From assembly GCA_016415585.1 (NCBI GenBank), contig CP066552.1, positions 992,001-1,056,000 on the forward strand: a DNA stretch of 64,000 bases, given 5' to 3'. Origin of the DNA: Pectobacterium carotovorum. Lineage in GTDB: Bacteria; Pseudomonadota; Gammaproteobacteria; Enterobacterales; Enterobacteriaceae. This document shows, piece after piece, positions 45,040 to 53,185 of this stretch (positions within the stretch are counted from its first letter, which is position 1; every line of letters begins with the position of its first letter). Under the pieces are notes generated by a model, which worked only from the letters and a program-made list of their open reading frames with translations, was not told the origin of the DNA and ran no database searches. Made by a program: the position numbers and the translations under genes.

Positions 45040-45103
45040 TTTACCCGGCAGGGGGAACGCCCTGCCGGGCCTCCTGCCATCACTATTTTGACAGGAGTAC
45101 ACG
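45040..45103 (+). promoter_or_regulatory. leader 13, three-segment switch with changed sequence
   Basis: GGCAGGGGG (45047-45055) can pair with CCTCCTGCC (45070-45078), competing with CCCGGCAGGG/CCCTGCCGGG. CTCCTG (45071-45076) pairs with the SD CAGGAG (45092-45097). ATG is at 45104. Confidence 0.68.
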
Positions 45104-46030
45104 ATGTGCATTATTCATGAATATATTCAGCAGGCGTATCAGCGGACATTAGGCTATGCGCCGGATTATGACGACATATGCTGGCAGTTGGATGATGACG
45201 CCGGTATTACTTACGTTAATACGCAAACGTTGTTTGAAAACGAGCAGCTGACGGCCGTGATGGAAACCATGCTGGAACGCCTTGATACAGACGATGCTAA
45301 GCGTGAGCGCAGCCGGAAAGTCCTGACGTTGTGGATAAACGCCACGAACTGGCTGGCTAACGGTAACGGAGTAGAGCATGGGTATTTGTATCTTCCTCGG
45401 ATTCACCCGCAAATCAGTGGTCGTACCGACCAACTGCTGCGTGCTGACATCATGCCACTCTACGAACTGGATGAGGTGATGTTTCGTGAAGCTTCTGGGC
45501 AACGTGACAATGCATCCGAGGAATACATCACGTTGGCTCAGTTTCGACAGAGTGAACGCTACTGGTTTCGATTTATGGATCACCTGGAGCGATCGTTGCG
45601 TGATGTTTCTCATCAGTGTGCAGAAACGCTGACGCAGTTTGTCAGCAACTGCACACTTGAGGAAAAACAGATACGGCGTTGGCGTGGCAGCGCTGGTGAA
45701 ATACGTTTGTACATGTCTCAACAGTCCATTGATGACATCGATATCATGGAGTTTGAAGATGACTTTCTGACCCAGCATGTCGATGCGATAGCCGCGGGAA
45801 TTTATGTACCAGTGACTTTCCGCTCAGATGTTCATTATCGAAATGGTGCTGTAATGAAGAGTTTTACGGGGGATACGGAGGTCAATGATCCTGAACGGCC
45901 GAATGCATCGGATTACTGTGATGTGATGAATGATGCAATTGAGTGGATACGAGAGGAATCAGAGTATGTGGTATCGCTATTAAACAACATTAGCCAGCCA
46001 ATGGGGGAAGTTCATCAACTGGCAGCTTAA
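45104..46030 (+). CDS. unknown ICE protein, paralogue of the preceding gene
   Basis: A 308-residue soluble protein, acidic in its C-terminal half, related to the product at 44138 as described there. It is the last gene of the leader-bearing operon and is followed within four bases by a strong terminator. Function unknown. Confidence 0.6.
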   Translation: MCIIHEYIQQAYQRTLGYAPDYDDICWQLDDDAGITYVNTQTLFENEQLTAVMETMLERLDTDDAKRERSRKVLTLWINATNWLANGNGVEHGYLYLPRIHPQISGRTDQLLRADIMPLYELDEVMFREASGQRDNASEEYITLAQFRQSERYWFRFMDHLERSLRDVSHQCAETLTQFVSNCTLEEKQIRRWRGSAGEIRLYMSQQSIDDIDIMEFEDDFLTQHVDAIAAGIYVPVTFRSDVHYRNGAVMKSFTGDTEVNDPERPNASDYCDVMNDAIEWIREESEYVVSLLNNISQPMGEVHQLAA

Positions 46031-46033
46031 AAA

Positions 46034-46062
46034 CAGAAAGCACCCCGGAGGGGTGCTTTCTG
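46034..46062 (+). terminator. terminator of the leader-bearing operon
   Basis: A perfect 13-base stem CAGAAAGCACCCC / GGGGTGCTTTCTG with loop GGA, directly after the 45104 gene. Confidence 0.82.
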
Positions 46063-46135
46063 CTATGGACACGATTTAGAAGCATTTCTGTAGAAGTACT
46101 TCTGAGCTAATACATCTATATAGCTATTGGTGACG

Positions 46136-46948
46136 TTATTTAAAAGGTAGTAGGCTATGGCCAACCAATGATGCTTCTTCAAAGTATACTCTAGGCACTA
46201 GTATGCCTTCCGCATATAAACTAAATATAGATGGTGCATTGGAAGGGTATATTTTTCCCTTGAATTTAAGGTTGTTTTTTAGAAGCTCTTCACGAATTTT
46301 TTCATTGTTTTCTTTGTGGGTTTTTTGGTCTAATTCAGGGTTTTGGATGTAGAGTCTATGTATCCATGCTCGAATGCTCATTTTTACATCATCAGGAAGT
46401 GGTAGTAAAATACCCTCAAGCTTGGGCAATTCAGGCAAATTCTCAAATGTTACTTTTCGACCTGCAGCCAAAAGAAATTCAAAAAGACAAATTGCGCTTT
46501 TATAAAAGCTGGCTGGATCGTCGTTTGTAAATAAGTTACTACCGCGAGCATCGTCATAAAGAGGCATTTCGGGATTTTTGTACATCAATGTCAGATTACC
46601 TGACGGATGGTATGCTACTTTCAGGTTGACCTTTTCGGATGTTAAAGCCCGAAAAGCCAACGCGTGTCTATGTCCATAGCGCTGTACAACTTCATCTTCA
46701 ATTTGTTTAGCTAGAGAAATGAGTTGCGCAGGGAGATGACTAAGGTCTTTCTGCTGTGCAAATTTCAAATACTCGTAGAAGTGAGCTCCGCCTTTATAAC
46801 CGGCAGACTCACTGATAATGTCGATTAACGATGTTTTTGCAGCATCGGCGCTAAGTATTTCTCCGTCAGGGCGAGAAAAGTCCCTACCGGAAAGATCAAG
46901 TATAGTGTTTGCTAAACAAGCAGCTGGGTTGAACAATGATTTTTTCAT
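46136..46948 (-). CDS. unknown cargo protein
   Basis: A 270-residue soluble protein (MKKSLFNPAACLANTILDL...). GGAG lies 12 bases before the ATG at 46948; a longer frame to 46996 lacks a site. No domain recognised. More AT-rich than the conjugation genes. With the 47262 and 47962 genes it forms a small cargo group of unknown role; the shared phrase AAKTS-I-A in this product and the 47962 product may be chance. Confidence 0.55.
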   Translation of the reverse strand: MKKSLFNPAACLANTILDLSGRDFSRPDGEILSADAAKTSLIDIISESAGYKGGAHFYEYLKFAQQKDLSHLPAQLISLAKQIEDEVVQRYGHRHALAFRALTSEKVNLKVAYHPSGNLTLMYKNPEMPLYDDARGSNLFTNDDPASFYKSAICLFEFLLAAGRKVTFENLPELPKLEGILLPLPDDVKMSIRAWIHRLYIQNPELDQKTHKENNEKIREELLKNNLKFKGKIYPSNAPSIFSLYAEGILVPRVYFEEASLVGHSLLPFK

Positions 46949-47261
46949 AGCATTTTCTCCAATATGCGCAATCAACTCGGTAAAACCGACGAACAATGTT
47001 TAGCCTCACGTCCGTTTGCGCATATGAAAAAAATGGCAACGGTATAAGGGACCATGGCTAATAGTCGACCTTTTTTCATGCTTTCATTTTTTTTTGGAAA
47101 AGTCAAGATTGAAAAATCGTTTGTTTATGTGGGCTACTTAGGGGGACTGCATAGGCATTAAGTCTATGGTAATTAAAAATAATTAGTGCTTGCTCAGAGA
47201 CCCTCTAGCGCGACTTCATCTAAAATGGATACTGACTGTGTAAGATGATATCAATGGAAGG

Positions 47262-47927
47262 ATGCGAAATGTGAGCGTGAAATTTAATTTTAATCAATTG
47301 CATGCGATTTACTCATCGGCGTGGGTGAGGCACGAACCTACAATCGCTTTTGAGCTGATCATTGGGCGTGGACACTTTGTTTTTATGGTGTTCTTCTCTC
47401 CAGAAGATAAAAAATCATCTGGAGAGCATCTATTTGTCTTTTTGAGAAACATTAATACGTTGTTAACGTTAAAATTATACGGTAGCCGAAGGCAAGGGGA
47501 CTTTACGGTTTATCTTAATGCCGAACAAGAAAAGGCGATGACGGATGAACTCCAATTGACGCCAGGGAAAGGCAACTTCAGTTTTCAGCATCTTTTAGAT
47601 GAATTAAATAAAGGCATCCCTCAGCAACTGGCTGAGCAAAAGAAAATTGAAACACTCAGGACCGTTTGGCCACAAGTACATAACAAGATCAGCGATATTG
47701 TTGATGATGCTAAAAAAACGATTCTGATTGGTGTGAAAAAACTGCCTGAGGATCATCATCCGCGAGAAAAAACATTGCGAAAGCTATATCTACATACAAA
47801 TGGGAGTGCTAAGGATATACAGACGTTTATTCAGAAACTAAAGGAAAGTAATTATACGTTGATGTGGACGGATGATCCGGAAAAAGTCTCAAAATCGTTT
47901 GTTGACTTGATGTTGAAGATCAAGTGA
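47262..47927 (+). CDS. unknown cargo protein
   Basis: A 221-residue soluble, lysine-rich protein without recognised domains. Starts ATG 47262 or GTG 47271 are both compatible with the AAGG upstream. It has its own terminator immediately downstream. The 300 bases upstream hold no other gene and presumably its promoter. Confidence 0.55.
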   Translation: MRNVSVKFNFNQLHAIYSSAWVRHEPTIAFELIIGRGHFVFMVFFSPEDKKSSGEHLFVFLRNINTLLTLKLYGSRRQGDFTVYLNAEQEKAMTDELQLTPGKGNFSFQHLLDELNKGIPQQLAEQKKIETLRTVWPQVHNKISDIVDDAKKTILIGVKKLPEDHHPREKTLRKLYLHTNGSAKDIQTFIQKLKESNYTLMWTDDPEKVSKSFVDLMLKIK

Positions 47928-47935
47928 ATTTTATG

Positions 47936-47961
47936 AAAGGCCGTGATTTCACGGCCTTTTT
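47936..47961. terminator. terminator between convergent genes
   Basis: Stem AAAGGCCGTG / CACGGCCTTT with loop ATTT, followed by TT, after the 47262 gene; the minus-strand gene also ends here. Confidence 0.8.
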
Positions 47962-48357
47962 CTATTTTAATGGTATGAATGCAGTGATGTAATCTGCCTG
48001 ATTCTGTACCGCATTATCTATTATTTTTTTCAAAGTGATAATTTCTTTCACGGCTAAATTGTTCTCTTTTGTTGATATGACTTCGATTATTTTTGGTGAT
48101 TCACCTATGTTAATGCTAAGCAATGCGGTTTCATTCAAAGTTTTATCGTTACTATACCCATCAAGATGTAGTGCGTTAGGAATAGTATTTATTAACTGAA
48201 GGAATTTGATTGCCTGGGCTGATATAACGGAGGTCTTCGCCGCATCAGTGATGATTTCTAACGCCATTTTATCATCATCGCTGTAGCGATATGGAATGAA
48301 TGTGGTTGATGAAGGAATTGCTGCATTTGCCAATACACTGGCTATTTCTTCTGTCAT
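47962..48357 (-). CDS. unknown cargo protein
   Basis: A 131-residue soluble protein starting MTEEIASVLANAAIP. ATG 48357 is chosen over an upstream in-frame start at 48426 because AAGGTAAGAAAG precedes it. No domain recognised. AT-rich composition suggests acquisition. Confidence 0.55.
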   Translation of the reverse strand: MTEEIASVLANAAIPSSTTFIPYRYSDDDKMALEIITDAAKTSVISAQAIKFLQLINTIPNALHLDGYSNDKTLNETALLSINIGESPKIIEVISTKENNLAVKEIITLKKIIDNAVQNQADYITAFIPLK

Positions 48358-48543
48358 CTTTCTTACCTTATGCCCTTTATAAAAAAATAGAGAAATTTTT
48401 ATATAGCGCATAGCGGTAAAAAACATGAAAAAACCCTTTTCCCATAGCTAAAAATTTCCAGAGTGGATAATTGGTTTTTAATGGTGATAGGGCTACCTTT
48501 CCCGCACTGTACGAGCATGATTTTTCACCATGGGGTTACAGAC

Positions 48544-50070
48544 ATGGCTTACTCGGATACGCCAGAGCAATCAGCTGTTATCAACTGGAAAGGGCGACAT
48601 CTGGTCGTTAATGCTTTTGCTGGCACGGGTAAAACGACAACGCTGGTTCGCTACGCTCAAGCCAATCCTGACCGTAGAATGCTTTATCTCGCCTATAACA
48701 GAGCCGTCCGTGATGAAGCTGAACGTAAATTTCCCTTCAACGTCGAATGTAAGACCTCTCATCAACTGGCATGGATGAAATTTGGCAAGCATCTAAAGCC
48801 GAGATTAACACCCAACTTGCGCATTACCGACGTCGGCCGGAAACTGAATACCCGCCACTGGCCGCTGGTCAGAATGGCGTTGGCTACGTTGAACCATTTC
48901 CTGTGTAGCGCTTCCCCGATACTCAGTTATGAGCATCTTCCGGATGAGAATGATCGCGATGGACTGGATGCTGACAAGATATTGGGGGCGGCTCAGTTTC
49001 TGTGGCATGAGATGAGTCGCATCGATTCGACGTTTCCTGTCACGCATGATACCTATCTGAAATTGTTCCAGTTATCAGCACCCGATTTGTCAAAACGTTG
49101 GGACACGATCCTGTTTGATGAGGCGCAGGATGCCAATCCTGTCATCAGTTCGCTGGTACTTACTCAAAATTGTAATGTCGTCCTGGTTGGCGATCGCCAT
49201 CAGCAAATTTATCGTTTTCGTGGGGCCGATAACGCGCTGAATTCGCCAGCACTTGAAGGTGCCGACCGTTTGTGGCTGACGCAGAGTTTTCGATTTGGCC
49301 CCGCGGTTGCCGAAATGGCGAATGTACTGTTGGCGCGCCAGGAGGAAACACACCCAGTGATTGGCAATGGCGGTAATGACGATGTGGTTGATCGGCTGCC
49401 TGCGGACGTTTCGCGTTACACGGTGCTCAGTCGTACGGTTGCCGGCGTCATTGGTGCTGCGCTTTACGAGAGCATGAAAGAGAAGCGCGTGTACTGGGTC
49501 GGGGGGATTGAAGGCTATAAAACAGAAGAACTGGAAGATTTGTACTGGTTTTCAGTCGATATGCCAGAACGGATGCGTACACCACGTCTTAGCCGTGAAT
49601 ACAGGGATTTCGAAGAGTATAAATCGATCGCCAAGGCAACCAGCGACGTCGAAATGAATCAGGCGATCGGTTTACTGGATAAATATTTCCCGCTCCCGCA
49701 AAAATTACAGGTTTTACGCCGTCAGGCGACGACGAATGAAAAAGATGCCGATGTGGTGGTATCAACAGCGCATCGTAGCAAAGGGCTTGAATGGGATACG
49801 GTAATCCTGAACGACGATTTCGCGGATATTACCGACCCGTTGCTGTCTGAAGCCGCCAGAACGGATGAAACCAATTTGCTGTATGTGGCCACAACCCGCG
49901 CCAGGAAGCTTTTAGTTCGAAATGAACTATTGAAGCTGCTCTGTGAACAGGAAGATCCTGACGAGATTGCAGAGGAGCAACTCACTTGCAAGGGGGAATC
50001 AGGGATTGCTGATGATATGCCAATTATCGACAACACTGTTTTTCCTGAAGAACAAGGCCATGCTGAATAA
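48544..50070 (+). CDS. UvrD/Rep-like superfamily 1 helicase
   Basis: A 508-residue SF1 helicase. Walker A AFAGTGKT is at residues 24-31, Walker B is LFDEAQDANP, motif III VGDRHQQIYRFRGA follows, and the late motifs include STAHRSKGLEWD and YVATTRARKLL. It is shorter than UvrD (about 720) and lacks large 1B/2B domains. It is typically found in this ICE type near the relaxase and integrase end and may assist DNA processing during transfer. The in-frame extension to 48463 has no better start. Confidence 0.85.
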   Translation: MAYSDTPEQSAVINWKGRHLVVNAFAGTGKTTTLVRYAQANPDRRMLYLAYNRAVRDEAERKFPFNVECKTSHQLAWMKFGKHLKPRLTPNLRITDVGRKLNTRHWPLVRMALATLNHFLCSASPILSYEHLPDENDRDGLDADKILGAAQFLWHEMSRIDSTFPVTHDTYLKLFQLSAPDLSKRWDTILFDEAQDANPVISSLVLTQNCNVVLVGDRHQQIYRFRGADNALNSPALEGADRLWLTQSFRFGPAVAEMANVLLARQEETHPVIGNGGNDDVVDRLPADVSRYTVLSRTVAGVIGAALYESMKEKRVYWVGGIEGYKTEELEDLYWFSVDMPERMRTPRLSREYRDFEEYKSIAKATSDVEMNQAIGLLDKYFPLPQKLQVLRRQATTNEKDADVVVSTAHRSKGLEWDTVILNDDFADITDPLLSEAARTDETNLLYVATTRARKLLVRNELLKLLCEQEDPDEIAEEQLTCKGESGIADDMPIIDNTVFPEEQGHAE

Positions 50071-50224
50071 ATTTTACTGACTCGAACTTAATTTGATGCG
50101 GATGTTAGTTGCGAACCAACTAGATCTGGTTGCCAAGTCAGTGCCAAAAACGGACTTTCTTAACTAAAAGTAGGTGTCTAATCTTAAGATGGTCAATTGT
50201 ATTCTCTGCATCATGGCATAGTAT

Positions 50225-50400
50225 TAGGGCGTGTCCCGTAACTATTTTTTGTACAGTTCAGCATCATTATAACGATGCAAAAAATGCTTTTAAGAGATAA
50301 CGAACGTCCATTTTCACTCAATTTTTAACTGCAAACCGCCTTTTGAAAATGATTTTTGCAGCGCTTTTTAGCGAGTAGATAGGTTAAGGGACACGCCCTA
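50225..50400. mobile_element. MITE-like element with 13-base inverted ends
   Basis: TAGGGCGTGTCCC (50225-50237) and GGGACACGCCCTA (50388-50400) are perfect complements bounding 176 bp without coding capacity. The ends extend imperfectly (GTAAC / GTTAA). Counting the terminal TA as a target duplication fits IS630- or IS5-type transposition. Confidence 0.75.
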
Positions 50401-50577
50401 GTGGCATATGCTATGGCATACAAGATGGGCTGCTGTACCTTGAGTAACATTATGCACTCGTAACAAGGTATGAAAATCTAATCTTTTCCGAGTATGGTTG
50501 ATTAAATTACAGTTTTTTGTATGAAAATGATATGAAACATGGCTGCGAAGACAGAAAGTGACAAGGAAACCAGTTAA

Positions 50578-53037
50578 ATGGCAAATATGATCCCTTCATT
50601 TGGTCCTCAGGTAACTGAAAGCTATGGAGAGGTGGTACTTTATAAGTTAATTGAGGCTCAGCTTTCTGATGACTTTACTGTGATACATAGCTTGCCTTGG
50701 CTATGTTCAGCCGTAAAAGAAATAGATCCCAGTTTTGCACCTACTGGTGAAATCGATTTTTTAATAATCCACAAGGAATTAGGAGTACTTGCTCTTGAAG
50801 TCAAGAGTGGTAGGTATAGGATCGATGGAATTGAATTTGTGCATTTAGTAACTGGTAAGAAAACCTCGCCTATTCATCAGACTCGTCATAATGTCCATGG
50901 ACTGGCAAGGTGGTTAGGGAGTAATGAAGAACTACGGATAAAAATTGGATATGGTTTGGTCTACCCCGACAGTGACTTTGATAATCAGATTGTTAGTGCT
51001 GCATTAGTTGATATTAGTATGACTCCAAGACAATCGATAGCAATTGACAAGGGGCAGATTCCGTCACTTGGTCAGAGAGTTGTCGAGATTATGAGTTATT
51101 GGAAGAATACTCTCAATATACGAAGGATGTCAGATGTAAAAGAAAAACAGTTAATAAATACTCTTTGTCCGCAATATGATGGTACTCCTAAGTGGGGGAC
51201 TAGAGTGTTTTTTGATAATAAAATTTGGCTACCGTTAACAAATGAGCAGAATGAAGTTGTTGTTACAGCCTGTAAGCACTCACGAATGCTTATAACAGGG
51301 TGGCCAGGTACGGGGAAAACATTGATTGGTATTACGATTACCCGAGAAATGGTAAGCCGTGGGATGCGAGTACTTGTTCTGACCTTTAACAGTTTATTAG
51401 CTGAGTACTTAACAAAACAGTTAAATTTTAACCACGCTGAATGTACTGTTTTAACATGGCATAGCTTATGTGCAATAGCACGCCGTCAATTAGGTATCAC
51501 AAATGAAAATCGGAATGAGGATTGGTATAAAACAGGATGTTTAGATGATATAAAAACGGCTTTCGAACGAGGTATGAGTGAAAACTATGATGTACTTGTT
51601 ATAGATGAATGCCAAGCTCTACGTCCAGAATGGTGTAAATATCTTGTTGACTGGTTTTCAGGAAAAAAGATCATCGCCTTTTGTGATGAAACGCAATTGT
51701 TTCCATTTGAATCTGGTATTGATTTACGCCAGCTATGTGATTTATTGGAGGTGGAGTCTCCATTTTTACTAACTATAGCTCTTCGAACACCTAAGGTAAT
51801 AACTGAAAGGTTGTTATCAGTGAGGCCTGTGTCTTATCAGTTACACTCTCTTAGGGAAAATGAGCCTGAAGCGTTAGAGGAAATTGTTCTTAGCGAAGAC
51901 TGGTCATTGAGCGAGTTGATAAATAAGCTTATTCTTGAAGGTGTAAAGAAAGATGATATTGTTGCTTTATATAGATTTAATTTACCTTTGTCATATGAAA
52001 TTATTTTTTCAGAATATGAAATTAAGTCTGAATTAATATCTCGCTATCGTGGCCTAGAGTCCCCTGTTATTATTATATTAGATGCGGGGAAAATGGTGGA
52101 TACTGAACTTTTTTGTGCATATTCACGAGCTACAACATTAGCTATTGCAGTTTATGACCCAAGCTCTATGGGAGGGAAGTCAGCAGGAATGTTTCAAACT
52201 CAAGTATTATCCATAGAAGGTAATAGGGAAAAACTGAAAGAATACTATTTTACTTCACTGGTAAGTAATATCATGCGCAACCAAATTGGTTTCAGCCCAT
52301 TGGACATAGAAAGCATTAATTTGAGTTGGCACGAAATTTGGAACGTATGGCTTGTTGAACTTAATGATTTAGATGGGTATGAATCGCTATGGCTGGATTA
52401 TCTTGCTTCTAATTTTAAATATCCGGTTTTTTTCTGGGGTAAAAATTCTCAGTTTACTTTTTACTCTTGTAATTTGAGTGGTGGCTTGTCAGTGGAGTCC
52501 GGAGAGAGCGCCATTCTCGAATTAAAGAAATGTGATAAATGTGATGCATTTGTCCCATACACTTTGAATCCATGTAGGGAATGTATATTCTGTAAAGGAT
52601 ATATAAGGGTAAGCCACAAGAAATTCGACATGGATAGAATAAAAAACATTAAAAAGTATGATGAAACTATTTTGAGGAAAAAAAACTCCGAACCGGTGAA
52701 TAGCCTCCCGATTTCCTTAGCCGCCTATGGTGCTCGGCGATATGCTGAAATAAATAAGAATGAAGTTAAAGTGGGTTTTGAATTGCACCATGGTAAGGTT
52801 TTATATCGCGCAGCATTGGCATTTGTTCAATCAAGAATTATTTTTTACCCCCCAAATACTGATATTGTTACTGTCGCATTAGCCACTGAGTTATATGATA
52901 GATATGATAATATCAAACAGTTGGTTTCATTAGTGGAATGGAAATCGATTGTTGCGAATGCTTTGAGCACCTGTTTACGAAAAAAACTTATCGCAAAAAA
53001 AAGTAAAGGTATTTATGTCATTATTTATAATAATTAG
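50578..53037 (+). CDS. NERD nuclease-helicase fusion, candidate defence protein
   Basis: An 819-residue protein. An N-terminal NERD domain carries a PD-(D/E)xK-like signature (GEIDFLII with D60, LALEVKSG with E74 and K76). An SF1 helicase core follows, with GWPGTGKT at residues 241-248 and VIDECQ at 341-346. Later motifs are degenerate: the region SRATTLAIAVYD replaces the usual motif VI. Near residue 650 a zinc ribbon (CDKC and CRECIFC) is present. It is AT-rich and stands alone between a MITE and the relaxase-like gene. Single-protein nuclease-helicases are known antiphage systems; this role is inferred. Confidence 0.7.
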   Translation: MANMIPSFGPQVTESYGEVVLYKLIEAQLSDDFTVIHSLPWLCSAVKEIDPSFAPTGEIDFLIIHKELGVLALEVKSGRYRIDGIEFVHLVTGKKTSPIHQTRHNVHGLARWLGSNEELRIKIGYGLVYPDSDFDNQIVSAALVDISMTPRQSIAIDKGQIPSLGQRVVEIMSYWKNTLNIRRMSDVKEKQLINTLCPQYDGTPKWGTRVFFDNKIWLPLTNEQNEVVVTACKHSRMLITGWPGTGKTLIGITITREMVSRGMRVLVLTFNSLLAEYLTKQLNFNHAECTVLTWHSLCAIARRQLGITNENRNEDWYKTGCLDDIKTAFERGMSENYDVLVIDECQALRPEWCKYLVDWFSGKKIIAFCDETQLFPFESGIDLRQLCDLLEVESPFLLTIALRTPKVITERLLSVRPVSYQLHSLRENEPEALEEIVLSEDWSLSELINKLILEGVKKDDIVALYRFNLPLSYEIIFSEYEIKSELISRYRGLESPVIIILDAGKMVDTELFCAYSRATTLAIAVYDPSSMGGKSAGMFQTQVLSIEGNREKLKEYYFTSLVSNIMRNQIGFSPLDIESINLSWHEIWNVWLVELNDLDGYESLWLDYLASNFKYPVFFWGKNSQFTFYSCNLSGGLSVESGESAILELKKCDKCDAFVPYTLNPCRECIFCKGYIRVSHKKFDMDRIKNIKKYDETILRKKNSEPVNSLPISLAAYGARRYAEINKNEVKVGFELHHGKVLYRAALAFVQSRIIFYPPNTDIVTVALATELYDRYDNIKQLVSLVEWKSIVANALSTCLRKKLIAKKSKGIYVIIYNN

Positions 53038-53185
53038 ACGACCTGGCATTAGTAGAGTTTCTATCTGACACTGTTATGTCGAGCAACGGTTAATCCAAAT
53101 AATTTTTAAAATGCAAAAAGAGTTTCTTCTTGCCTCTGATCTGTGAGCCGCTCAAGACTGTGCCGCTTACTGGTCGGAGGCAATC

